DNA of 64,000 nucleotides from Struthio camelus (Eukaryota > Chordata > Aves > Struthioniformes > Struthionidae): assembly GCF_040807025.1 (NCBI RefSeq), contig NC_090952.1, positions 27,029,068-27,093,067 of the forward strand, in the 5' to 3' direction. The notes beneath the pieces are model-generated. The model had not been told where the DNA came from. It saw only the letters and a list, made by a program, of their open reading frames with translations, and did no database searches. Positions 24,701 through 36,609 of this stretch are shown here, in pieces (the first letter of the stretch is position 1; the number at the start of each line of letters is the position of its first letter). Made by a program: the position numbers and the translations under genes.

Positions 24701-27700
24701 TAGACCTGAGATATCATACACGTTTAGCTCTCTGCTGCACAGTACAGTGGAGCGGAAGAAAATCATTTTTACCTTTGGAAAATTCCATCACAGGACTGCA
24801 TTTTTGTTCCAAAACTTGAGAATTTCTTGTCATGAATGATGCATTTTCTGTCTTAAGGGAAACAATCTGATAAAAAATATTCCCGTGGCCTTAATTTTAA
24901 ATTTATTTTTCTGAGACAACATGAGGGGGAAAAAGGTGCCCTTTCCCGGTTAACTAGGCATTCATTTTGCTTTCACCCACAAAAAAATGCCAAACACAAC
25001 TCAAACAAATTTTTCAGCCTGCCAGAGTGGAAGCACTAGATGCACACACGACTGGCAACACTTCAGCTCCAGCTGAGCGCTCTGCCCGGTTTCAGGAAGG
25101 AATTTATGCTGTCCTTCTCTGGCTTTTTCTTCAGTAGCCATGGCATGATAGTCGGATCGTACTGAGTAAGAGCAGGCTCCTGAAAACCACCTAAGGTGCA
25201 AATTTTTCTTAAAGGAAGTAGAAGGAGAAACGTTCAGAGTTGAGGTCAGAGTTTTTCTAGCTCCTGTTACCTTTTGTGAAGTTTTACTCTTAAATATGAA
25301 GAGACTTGTTAAGCTATTTAGTGCGTGAATGTGGGAGTGGAGAGCGTTTTCGTTCATCCACAATAGGTCTCTCTGAAGACAGAATGCAATTCACTTTTTC
25401 TTCTGCCACTGATGCTCAGAGTGAAAACAAAGCAAAACAATCAAAACCACGAGATTAGTCAGAATTAGCTCTTTTCCTGTACTTATGCTCAGGCTCTGGT
25501 CTGTAAGAAATAATTGTTTGACCTTTGGCCGCAGAGGAAAAAGTTAAAAGGCACAAACATAGGCTATAAAAATAACCATTACAAAATTTCCTCAGGAAAT
25601 CTATTTAAATACTGATGTCATTTTTCTACTGTAACTACTTCAGTTTGAAATAGCATATTTAACTGTGGGGAACTATAAAGACACTGTCAGAATCATACGG
25701 AGACCAAGGTTTGCAGATACGATGATAGACACTATGAGACAAATTAAAGGGCTAATAGATGTGCAAGGCTGCATTTCTAAAGGGGTATAAACTAATAGGT
25801 TTAGCGGGAAAAATACTCTGCTCCAAGATGTATGTTATTCAGGAAGGGCATGAACGGTCTGAGAAAGGAGGTGTTTCCATCCTCTGCAATTTGAGTGCAG
25901 AGCTTTGGGTTGAGGGCTCAGGCTGGGACATTCAGCAAACTTTGCTCCAGCTTTCAGGCTTTGGAGAAGCACACATAAGCACAGATTTTAAATGGACGCT
26001 TTAATGGTCTGACAGGTGACAGGTTGTGGAAAATCCACAGTTAAGAAGTGGAGAAGAGGCTTCTAATTTAGGACAGAGAGTGGGGAACGTTATTTTGTTG
26101 GGAAGCTATGGGAAACAGGAGAAAATGTGACCTTGTAAATCTGGTTATACTTCCAAAAATATACCACGGGAACATTAGATGCTACCAGGAACACACATAG
26201 TAAAGCAAAGTGCTCAGCAAGCCATGCTAACCTAATTTCACGATTACACCACCAAAGAAAATCCTGACTCATATTTTATTAAAATTGTTATGATGAATCA
26301 GCAAATGACTTCTGTTTATCTCCTCCAACGTCAGCACACTGAAGTCTGGAGCAACTTGAACTAAACAGAGTATATTCTGATCAGCTGAAGCTGGGCTAAG
26401 CAGAAACAAACAACAATTTGTCCTTGATGGACACCTGGAAAGCTCAGAAACATGCTATTTCCTGACTGTCCTGTGGGAAGGAAAGAAAGCTCTGTGCGTG
26501 CCTTTCACCACTGATCCCTTCACCCTTTTTCATGTCAGATCCCAAACAGAAATGTTTACACTCAAAAATTTGTGGCCATTATAACGAGATCGGCACAAAT
26601 GGCAAATGTTGGTCCTTTTATATATGTGTGCTTTTATACATATCCCTATGGTGGTAGGGAAGAAAATAAAACTGCACAAGAATGTATAATGTGATCTGGC
26701 TTGTTTAGCTGCTAATCCAATCTTCTTTCCTCGTAAAGCTTGAATATTTTGGTTTTGTATGTAGGAGCTCCTGAAGGAAGAGAATACAATCCCACCTGAA
26801 TGCTATTGTCTAGCAGAGAAGCTACAGAAATGCCTTCCTGAATTGGTCCTTAAACTACGCGGTGGAATGTCCACTGGCCACACTCAAACCAAAACAATCC
26901 GACCTGGTAGGGCTTTTCCGGCCCCCAGGAGCCCTCAAGAGGACAGCGTGAAGCAGAGGCATTGCATCCTCCTCTGGCTTTTCTGCAGCGTGGGCCATTC
27001 GTCGTTCTGCACGGGGGCATTTCAGCTACTGGCTGAAAGCAAGAAATGGCCCTGGATATGCTAACACCTAGCTGCAGATCTTGCTGTGGATTTCCTAGCA
27101 TGCTACACTTGTTTTTGCTGTTAAAACAGTACTAACTGGCTGTAAATTCGTATTATCCACAGAGACATTGCTTTTGCAGAAGATCATCCTTGGCATCACA
27201 GAGTTGTCATACTAGTTCCTAAGTCAACCTTCTTCTGTCCTCTGGCATAAAGATTAGGGATGTGAAGTTGAGAGATCTATCTAGATCATGCCGGAACCTA
27301 CTTAATCTGGTACTGATACAACTTGCTCGGAGGAATTTTGGCAGATATTGCTAAACAGAATTAAAAGTTGCTCTAATTTAGGCCAGGATGTAGACAGGCC
27401 CCTCTTCATGTTTCTTTCTGGCCTGTGGTTGAATACTGAACCGGCTCAGCCATACCAAAAAATCTGGCCTTTTGTTTGCAGAGCAGTAAATGTCTGTCTC
27501 CCTTTACATCATGGAGGAGCAACAATTAAAAAAAAAATCCACCCTGTTGTCTTTACAAATGAAACACTGGAGAGAAATAATTAGGCTTCTACTTCTACCA
27601 GAGACTAGAAAATAAAATAGCCTTAACATTTGAGGAGGGGACCTCACTTACAATATCTATTTGATTTTGTTTCAGTAATTCACTTTGCAGTATAAATCTT

Positions 27701-28057
27701 AAACAGAGATTGACATTGGGGAAAGAGAACATCAAGATTTGTTGACTTAATAGGCAAAAAAAGCCAAGGTCAGGTAGAAGTCAGTGTTTACCTTGAGGAA
27801 CAACCTTTCTTAATGGACACAGAGAGAGAAAGCCAAAATGCTTTAAGTATTTGTATGCACATCTGCATATACTCCAAGGGCTGCATTCCAAGAGCTAACT
27901 TCGTTTAATTACGTGATGAAATCCCTTATGAATAGATCACGTTGAATGAATGTGAATGAGCGCATCATTTGGCTGAAAATACCTAAGTGTACAATATTGT
28001 TATTTTGGTTAAAAAAAAAAAAAAGTGAAGCCTGCATGGAAATCATACAAATGAAAA
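21701..28057. other. Intergenic region, no gene seen
   Basis: Mostly unique AT-rich DNA. No reading frame over 120 codons and no recognisable domain in any frame. Old repeat scraps lie at 23925-24160. The short stretch at 26840-27060 is more GC-rich but unassigned. Confidence 0.6.
23925..24160. repeat. Ancient amniote repeat scraps
   Basis: Two short pieces, about 23925-23990 (gtcaatgggacttttgcc, ggccagaatttcaccc) and 24112-24160 (cctaattcaggaaagcac), carry wording typical of widely dispersed old amniote repeats. The family is not assigned and the boundaries are approximate. Confidence 0.35.
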
Positions 28058-29625
28058 GCTGGAAAGAATTTTAGGAGGTCATCAAGAGGAAAGCTATATA
28101 GTCCTAGATCAGTCCTCCGAGTTGTTTGTCTTATCTGTTCTTAAAACCACTCTGAGGAGATTCTACAACTTTCCTAAATACTTAGTCCTTAGCTGTCCTT
28201 ACATGGGGGAGACTTTTTTTTAACATTTAACCTCAATCCCGTTCTGTTTTAAATTAAACTATTTTTTTTCTTCCATCTCTCGTGGACGTGGAGGACAGTT
28301 GATCCATGGCTCACCCTGCAGTGTTCTTGGTACGATGCCCCAAACTGGGCAGTATATTCCAGCCAAGGCATTCCAGACAGGAGTGGAGAATAAAGTAATT
28401 GCTTTCCATGTCTTCCATCTGACATTTCTGTTTATATATGAAAGAAAAACCATCCTATTTGCAACAGCTAATTTGGACTAGACAGTGGTTTACTGATCTT
28501 TTCTCTGTGTACTTTAAGTTAGCCAAGTGTTCTCCATTCTGTATTTGTGCATTTGACTTTTCCTTGGAAACGAAGCACTTTCCACTATTTTTGTTGAATT
28601 CTTTTCTGTTTAATTTCTGGCCATTGCCCAGTTGTTTTCATGATCACCTTGAATTTTAATCGTGAACTTTTTGAAACTTGCAGCCTCTTCTGGCTCAGAA
28701 TAGTCAACACATTTTGTAAATGTCCCGTGTGTCCCACAGTCTAAGCAGTTAATTCAAATATTAAATAAAACTGTGCCCAGGATAGCTCCTACCAGCTCAC
28801 TTGAGATGTCCTTTCACTTTACCAGTGAACAATTGATAATTATTTTTTGATTTTTTCAAACACTTGTGCACCTGCTGATAGTAGGATCAAGCAAATAATA
28901 TTTTAGACTTCCTGATAAATGTTGTGTGAGACAGAGTCAAAAGTTTCACTAAACTCAAGAAAAGCTGCATGTAGATATATGCAGCTTTTCTTATAACCAC
29001 CAAATTGAGAGGTCTATCAAAGGAAATTAGATTTCTGTGCTATGATTTACTCTTGATAAATACATTTTTGTTAATTTTAGCTGCTCTAGTATGTTCTAGA
29101 TAATAATTATTTTTTTGTTCCTGACCAGTGATGCTAAACTCCCTGGAGCCTCATTCCCTTAATCTTTTTTCTTCCTTTGTCAAGATCAGTATCATTTTTG
29201 CCCTTCTCCTAGTCCTCTGGGATCTACCTCTTCTCCAGCTCTGAAAGATAATCACTAGTAGTGCAGAGATTGCTTCACTTCCTTCACTTACATCACCATG
29301 CCAGGGTGAACTTTATCAGGCCTGGATAATCTGAACAGAACCAATTCAGCTGCATTTTCTAAAACCGATTCTTCCCTCTTCTGGCCTGTACTCCTAACTC
29401 TTGTTCATGGTATTAAGCTTTCAGTCGTATTTTGTCTGCGAGATTTTAAAGATTCAGCCACCTGCTATTGTCTCCTGCCTTATGGAGAAATAGACCTGGA
29501 CTTTCTTTTGCTTCTAATGAATTTACAGCACAAATATCCCCTCTTTTTATATCCCTTGTTAGTTGTACATCAACTGGCTTTGTGCCTTAGCTCTTGCAAG
29601 ACAACTTGTGGGATTTCTTTCTTCG
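28058..29625 (-). mobile_element. Decayed CR1-type LINE, reverse-transcriptase end and 3' tail
   Basis: The plus strand shows the reverse complement of an old CR1 element in the right order. First comes the 3' terminal region (aggaggtcatca at 28070), then stretches typical of CR1 reverse transcriptase such as ccccaaactgggcagtat, ccattgcccagttg and aactttatcaggcctgg. Around 29500-29590 is the cttttgcttctaatg to tttgtgccttagctc stretch typical of older CR1 subfamilies. It is riddled with stops and small indels and cannot move. Both limits are approximate. Confidence 0.75.
28957..28992. repeat. Perfect 14-bp inverted repeat inside the CR1 relic
   Basis: AAGAAAAGCTGCAT (28957-28970) and its exact complement (28979-28992) flank the 8-nt loop GTAGATAT. 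It interrupts CR1-like text. It probably arose by templated local inversion or fold-back replication. Confidence 0.8.
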
Positions 29626-30604
29626 GTAACTAACAGCAAGCGGCAGAGCTGGCAGTAGCAGTCGCTGCTCACTGTGTTCACCATAAACGAAGCTTCTGTG
29701 TTGACACTGCAAATCCAAGTTACCACGCAGCCTGGTAGGAGCAACAGGCACCTGGAACGTATTCCTCTAGTGCAAACCCTTGCCTGTCTTTTACAGTGAG
29801 CTGGGGGCATGTCACTGAACCTCCATGTCTCCAGGGCACAAGAAAAAGATACTGATGCCATAGAGAACCTGTGCAGGGAGATACTATAACCACTCATGAT
29901 CTCTGCTGCGAAGGTCAGCAGGAAAATATGAGGGGAATGGATGTGGCTGCCAACAGGGGTGTAAATACTGGCTCTAGGTACAGTGCAAATCTGACAGCAC
30001 AAGCCCTACATAGTAAAAGCCACAAGTACATCTCCTTCATGATCTGGTAATATCTAGCAGGAGCTACCACCAGGCTGTCTCCATGAACAGCCTGGACCTG
30101 CCGGATAAGGAAGACCTGGATATCCTTTCCTTGAATTCCAATGAGTTGCAACAAGATTTCAAACACATAAAAATTTGCTGCTTAGGATTACGTCCTTACT
30201 GAAAAACATAACTAGATTTTGAATCAATAAAGTTGTTTGGCAATGCCCTATAGTACAGTCCCTGTGATCTTACTCCTTCAGGCTGGCACATTTTAAATGG
30301 AAACAATCATTTATATTTTACTGTAAAACAAGTGATGCATTTGCATTCCCTGATCGTTGCAAAATGCCACTGTACTCCTGTAATAGCAATGTGATTCAAG
30401 CATGTGAGCTGTGAAATGGAGAGCGAGAAAAAAATTGTCCAAAGGAAAATATTTTGAAAGAATATTGATCTTCAGGAATAATCACTATACAGAGTTTGTT
30501 TTGTTTATGCACTTGTGTTTCATCAACTGAAAATGTAGACATTAAAGTGCATATGCAATAATAGTAATACATAGCAGTTCTGAAATATTTTTCATTTAAA
30601 TATC

Positions 30605-30650
30605 TCGAAGGGCATTATTTGGGGAGGAAACTGGGGCACTGAATTTTGAG
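30605..30650. repeat. Possible MIR-like SINE scrap
   Basis: The stretch gggcattatttggggaggaaactggggcactga resembles the conserved MIR tail region with its GAGGAAACTGAGGCAC motif. It is short and diverged, and the call is tentative. Confidence 0.3.
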
Positions 30651-31280
30651 CAATAAAGAAAGAAGAAAATGTTCACTATTTCTAGCCCTATGTCCTAGCT
30701 GCTGCAGCCCATGAAGACATAGTGAGTAATGCACATATCAACATGTGCACAAGTGTTAAATTGATTCTATTTTTATACATGGATTTCTGCATGAATACCA
30801 CAGCACTTAACCACTTGGAGAGCTAGAAAAATACAGCTTGCCAGTCTTGGACAGTGTTATATCAGCATAAAACAGCTTTACAACGGCTTATTCTCGTTAG
30901 AGAAGGGGTATAAGATGCGTATCAGGAGCTGTATATGAGTATACCTGTGTCTGTACTAGGAACCCTACAAGAACTGTATGGACTAGGCTCCGTTCACTGA
31001 AATCAGCATTCAGCAGGTCCTTGCTGAGTCAATGAGAAAGGCCCTTCCATTGGCACAAAGGTAAGATAATTTTGCCTTCGATTAACTAGAAGCAAATTCT
31101 AGAACTTGTGGTGGGGCTGCTTCTAATGTTCAATTTTGACAGGTGGTTTTAGTACTTTCAGAATGGTTAAACGGAGGAACAGATTTCCACCAAGTGGCAG
31201 TCTCAGGAGCTGCCTGAAGCTGCTCCCGCTGGCGCGTGTGCGAGCTGCTCGGCAAACACCTCGTCAGCCCGAGCCCGGCT

Positions 31281-31352
31281 GCTGCTTGGAGCCCTCCCTG
31301 CTTGGAGCCCTCCCTGCTGCTTGGAGCCCTCCCTGCTGCTTGGAGCCTTCCC
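31281..31352. repeat. Short tandem repeat, unit about 16-19 bp
   Basis: Four copies of CTTGGAGCCCTCCCTG, three of them preceded by an extra CTG, run head to tail. The last copy has TTCC in place of CTCC. In one frame it encodes repeated Leu-Gly-Ala/Trp-Ser-Pro stretches, but no gene is evident. Confidence 0.9.
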
Positions 31353-31979
31353 TGGAGCACACGGCAGGGCAGCGGGCTGCAGAACTGCCCGTGCTTGACA
31401 GCTAATCACTCTTTGAGTTACCACAGGTGATACCAATGTTTATTTAAAGTGTTTGATTGTGAGTTTTGCTGCTACTCATATTTCTGATTAGGGACTTTAT
31501 CCTAGCAAACTAACAAAAGATGAATCAGAAGAGGGACATCAGTGTGACACGTGAATTAATGCAGCACCCTTCTCCTTAGCAACTCTCTGCTCAGAAACGG
31601 AGAGGTGCAAGATCTGGCGATGAGTAACCGGCGCAGTCACAAGGGAAAGTCTCCATGCATATCAGGAGGAGGAGTAAATACACGCTCTTAGAAAGCGTTT
31701 CTAAAAAATTAAACAGCTTTTTAGAAGTATTTATTTGGAAAATTGGGGAAAAATAAAAAGCCCTGAAACTGCACCCACTTGTCATTTCCCTTCAGGGTTA
31801 TGCACGTCCTTCCAGCCTCACATTTTCAAGCCTCTGCTTTAAGCTTAGGATAGTGTGATACCTCTCCAGATAGCATTACTGTGTTCAGTGATCCAATTCA
31901 GATATCTCCTGGTGAAAAATGCCTTTTTTCTTTGTGGTTGAAAGTCACGCAGTCACCGTCTTGAGACAGTCAATACCAG

Positions 31980-33130
31980 GTCTGCGTGGGCTGGCCTTGC
32001 TGCTCTCTGGAGATCAGAGGAGCACTTCCTTCCCCGGCTGTGTTCGGCCTCCCCTCTCTCTTCCTGGGAGAAGAGCGAGGACTCATTCGGAAGCTGGCTG
32101 TCAGAGCCTTCTCCACCATGGCCCATGTAGTCATTAGTAAAGTAATGATAATAACATTTAGCTTTGGTGTAATGGTTTCTATTAGTAGATCCAGAGCTAA
32201 TTTTGTACGGAGGGAGATGCAATAACACAGCCTCTGGCATGGTGCTTCAGGCCATACGGGCCCAAAATTGGCCTTGTGGAGAGCTCAAGGCACTTTACAG
32301 AAGTAATCAATATCATTCCTCATTTCCAGCCGGGAGAAGAGCGGAAAGCTGTAAGCAGCAATCAGAAGAGGGAAGGGTGGCCAAGCCGCCCCCCTCCCTA
32401 GGAGCGCTCTGCATCACAGCAGCAGGCTCCCTTTGGTGGGCTCGCGACGCTGTGTTCGCTCTGCCTGCGCAGGCTCTGCCCGAGGGCTGGCACGGAGCTT
32501 GCTGCAGGGTCTGAGACAGTTATATCCCCACTGCTAGCAGAGCGGAGGTTTTGCATTTGATCCAGCCTCTCTCTTGTGCTTAAACCTCCCTTCTTCGGGA
32601 GCCGGTTAGCTCGCCCCCAATACGAGCAGTGTGGGCAGCGCAGGAAGCAGGATTCAGTGGCAAGCTCAGGCTAACGTGACCGCGCAGGCACGTGTACCCA
32701 TTGGGGGTTCCTAGGGGAGATGGGAAGCACAGGGCTCCAAAGTCGACCGGTGCCCTGCGCAGCAGCCCTCCTCTACCCACATCCCCCTGGAGCGCAGCCA
32801 GCGTGGGCAGGCTGCCGTCCTCCTTTCTCCCGGGGGAGCAGTCTTTCCTCCTGCAGCCCTGGGACCTGACGCTCTCTCCTGGCACCAGGACGAGCCCAGT
32901 AAGGACAGTTGCAATGAGAGCTTCTAGGCTGGTAAGAAGAGAGGAAAGAGCCAAGCCGACTCACTTCTCAGAAGAAGGGAGAAGTAAAGAGAGTCACCAG
33001 ATGAGTACTGAGCCCTCTTCCATCCCTTTGCTCCCCCTCCAACAACACGCTGCGCTCGCTGCATTGCGCACACCGTGGATAGCTGGGAGCAATGCCTGGC
33101 AGGAGAGAGAGGAAAGGGAGCTTTTAACCA
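31980..33130. other. GC-richer patch of unknown function
   Basis: The sequence is more GC-rich and has more CpG than the surrounding DNA, though far less than the two clear CpG islands. Overlapping open frames occur on both strands as expected from base composition. A MIR-like aaggcactttacagaagtaat piece lies near 32287. It could be an enhancer, a noncoding-RNA start or an isolated GC block. Confidence 0.4.
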
Positions 33131-36100
33131 GCAGTACCTGGGAGTTCAACAAGCCGCTGCTGCTCCCCTAATTTGGAAGTACAAGATGTTCATTAACTGC
33201 GTGTGTCTGTGTGTTGGGAATTGGCCTGCTCAGAGGGCAGCAATCACAAGTGTCATGTGTCTGCCTGTCTTGGTGACTGACTTCCTAACCTCGTCTCCTG
33301 GGGGCAGGTATTGCACTAATTATGAGTGTGGCTGTGTACCTTGTATTAATTGAGAAGCGATACCTGTAATAGACCAGAGATACAGACAACATGATGTGTG
33401 TGAATTAATAGTACTGAGAACAGTGATATAAATGGGAATTTGAGGCCACCTGGGGAAGAAATCCTTACAGTCTCTCCATAATCCCTGATGCCCTCTGCTC
33501 TCTTGCTCACATTTCTGCAAACAGTAAAAGTTTTCTCATTGACCAACCAGAAACTGCTATATTCTTTGTAAATAATAGAAATGGGAGGAAAACATTAGCA
33601 GAACGGTCTTTATGCCTCAAAAAGCTAACTGCAATAAACCCTCCGTGTTTAGTTTTGGTAGCTGTCATATGGGTCAGAGTGGCAGGTCTCAAGGTTGAAA
33701 GGTACAAACACAAACTCCAGCCAGTCCTCTTCCCGCTGCCGCAGGTCCCCAGACACCTTGCAATGTCCTTGCGGCATCTGGTAGCCTTCCCGTATTTACA
33801 TGTGCACTCCCAGGACACCTACTAAACCTCTCCCAAGCGATCACAACCAGTGGAGGTTTGGGAAGAAACAGAGTAAAGTAAGATTTGCCACATTTCATCA
33901 AATATCCCATTTCTGGTTGACCAGAACTACAGAGACGTTGGTTAATGTCCTCCTCAACCCCCGTGGGATCTCCACATTGCACAAATCCTGCTCTCCAGGG
34001 AGCAAACTGTCGAAAGGAAGGAAATACAAAGATCTGAATTGGGCAGTAGACAAAATGAGACTTCAACAGGTGAGTAAGTGAAGTAAAACAGGACAGGAAA
34101 AACAGACATGAGGGAAGGGAGTCCATGAGGGACCCCATGGCTGATCTGCCTACACCACCATCTGGAACGTGACATTCAGGCTCTGAAATATTCTGCGACA
34201 TTGAAACGCTCCTGACAAAACTGACCTGTAAATCTTCTCAAGGCTGACATGGACTAAGAATGCTTAAGAAAACATCTAAACCAAATTCATAGTTCTGGCT
34301 CCAAGGAACATTCACAGGAACAATGGGAAGCCTCAGGAACAGGTCTTTATATCTGATTTTCAGCACCACAGGACCTAGAATCTGCAATACAGTTGCCGAA
34401 ATACTGTGTTCAAGCTGCTTGACAAATGTGACACTTTATTCTCTTTCTCCATACAGCCTCCAGCATAATGTGGATTACTCATAAAAATAAGGAGTAGCAA
34501 ACCTCCAGTTCAAGTCAGGCTTGATTTTCCTCATTGCTAACAGCTGTTAAATCTTTTGCCACCCGAAGGGACACAAGGTCGGATTTTTGATTATCTGTGT
34601 AGGAGGATCAAAAACAGGTTGGTAGAAGAAGAGCTTTACTGCACGTTGCACTAGAAAGAAGATATAGGAACTGTTAGCATGGTCAGATGCAGTCTCCATG
34701 CAGAAAAGTAGCCTTATTTTAGGGCTGGAGCAGACAGACTTGAGGCCAAGGAGAACGCGTTCTGCAACTCCAAATTAGTGGAAGTCATTCCTGATCACTG
34801 ACGTCTCAGAGACAGGCCACCACACAGGCAGAAGGCTTCTGGCTGTAGTCTTCAGCGCAATGAGCTCTGCTCCTGCCCTCACAAGGTAGCTCACCCTAGG
34901 CGAGATGCAATGCAGCACTCATTAGGAGTCTCAAGACCGGGGCATGCTTGACAGTTTTTCAGTGTTTTGTTCATGGTGTGGAAAGTTTTCAACCATTCTT
35001 TTGGCACTAAGCATGATAACGCTGTAAGCATTAATTTGGTTCAGGTGAAATACTGTAGTGAGAGCCAACAATTCACAGCAAATAAAGGATTCGGCAAACT
35101 AGAAGGATGGGAAACTTGCTATTATTTCAGCTGATAATTTCAGGATTAATTCAGACTTAGGTTAAAAAAAAACCCTGAATTTTGTCTGCCTTACCTGGAA
35201 CCTTTATGTGGCTCTTACATTTCTTATTTACATCAAAATCTAATGAGTTTGGTGTATCCAGCAGAGTTTCCTTTTTAGGGCTTGGGACATTTCCGAATCT
35301 GAAATGGAGTGAAATTCAGGCTACTGTGATCCCCTAGGGACCTGAGGAGCAGGTTGGTTCCCTGGTAGTAAGTCAAAACAGTCACTTGATTTGTTGTTAT
35401 CTCTAGATACGTAACAAAGAGCTAAACAGCATAGCTCCAAAAGGCAGTGGCAGTTCCTCAGACTCTCAGCCTAAAAGCTTTGCTTCACAGAGCAGCCAGG
35501 CACTCACTGCACAAAACATGCTTCTACTTTAATTGTTCTTAAAGCAATAAGAAAAGTAGTAATTCAGGTGGCACATAACGTGTGACAGTGTGGGTTGGCT
35601 GCCCCAAAGCCCAGCCTGCTACCCTGGGTGAAGTGCTGCGTATGAGAGGCCCTACGGCTTCCAGCACTAAAGCTGTCACTGAGCTCTGCCTAACCCAGCC
35701 CAGCTCTTTCTGCACAGGCGGGCAAAGCACTGCACAAATATCCATGCTGGCAGTTGGTCTATACGCTGGCAGGGGGCTGCGCTTTCCTCTCCTTTCTCTT
35801 CACAGCCTCCAGGGTTTATCACTGGCACCAGGCAGAAGTAAGCACAGGAGATAAAGACGTATTACTGGCAATGTGTGATCGCTGCCACCCTGGAGGGCAT
35901 CTCTGTGCACATACACAGAGGCCGGGCAGTGCCACCATGCACTGAGGTGCCCCTCTGTGCATTTTATTCTTCTTTCTGCAGAGGGCCTTTGGGTCAGCTG
36001 TCACTTTCTTAGGCTTGTCTAGATATTCATGAACAGATCCTACCATTAAGGTATCTGCCAAAGCTTTCACTTACTGTCAATACATATTGCATCTCCCTAA

Positions 36101-36586
36101 AATAATTTTGAAAATGTTACTGCTACAAAGTCAAGCACCTAGATAGGACAGAATGGGATATAGTCCAAAAGGGTATCTGTGTGATAAGGCAGCAGTGAAA
36201 GTAGGCAGATGGTATAGAAGGGTATAAAAAGTAACTGGGGAAACTAAATGATAAGAAAGGAAATATGTGCTAATTTAGAAGATGACTTGGAGCAAGGATC
36301 TGTTCTTACTTGATTAATGCATGCCCTAACTGCCATTTTGTAGGGGAAGGGGAAAAAAGAATTGAGACAGCCCTTTCCACCTTTCTCCATATGCAACACA
36401 TGAGTGGGACAGTCTTTGGGGGACAGATTGCGCCCCAGCTCCGGCTCCAGAGCAGAGGATGTGTATCATGACAGCCCTGGTACCCGAGTGGCTCTGCGGT
36501 GACCAAGCAGCCGATCAATAGGACGTGACAGGTATGCAGCTGTGCTGCATGCACTGACTTCAGAGCTCATTTGCCTCTTCTGCGCA

Positions 36587-36609
36587 TGACGTCAGCAGCC
36601 CATGAGTCA
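36587..36609. promoter_or_regulatory. CRE and AP-1 motif pair
   Basis: A perfect palindromic CRE, TGACGTCA (36587-36594), is followed 8 bp later by a perfect AP-1 site, TGAGTCA (36603-36609, within ATGAGTCAT). The CRE continues into GTCAGCA, a MAF half-site. The pair looks like an enhancer module far from both genes. Function is inferred. Confidence 0.45.

Noticed and set aside
32580-33171. Overlapping open frames of 124 and 159 codons on opposite strands
   Set aside because: They are mutually antisense, show no domains and are explained by the GC-richer block.
33689-34201. A 170-codon minus-strand open frame
   Set aside because: No domain, no conserved motif and no flanking splice or promoter signal; it also overlaps other open frames in several registers.
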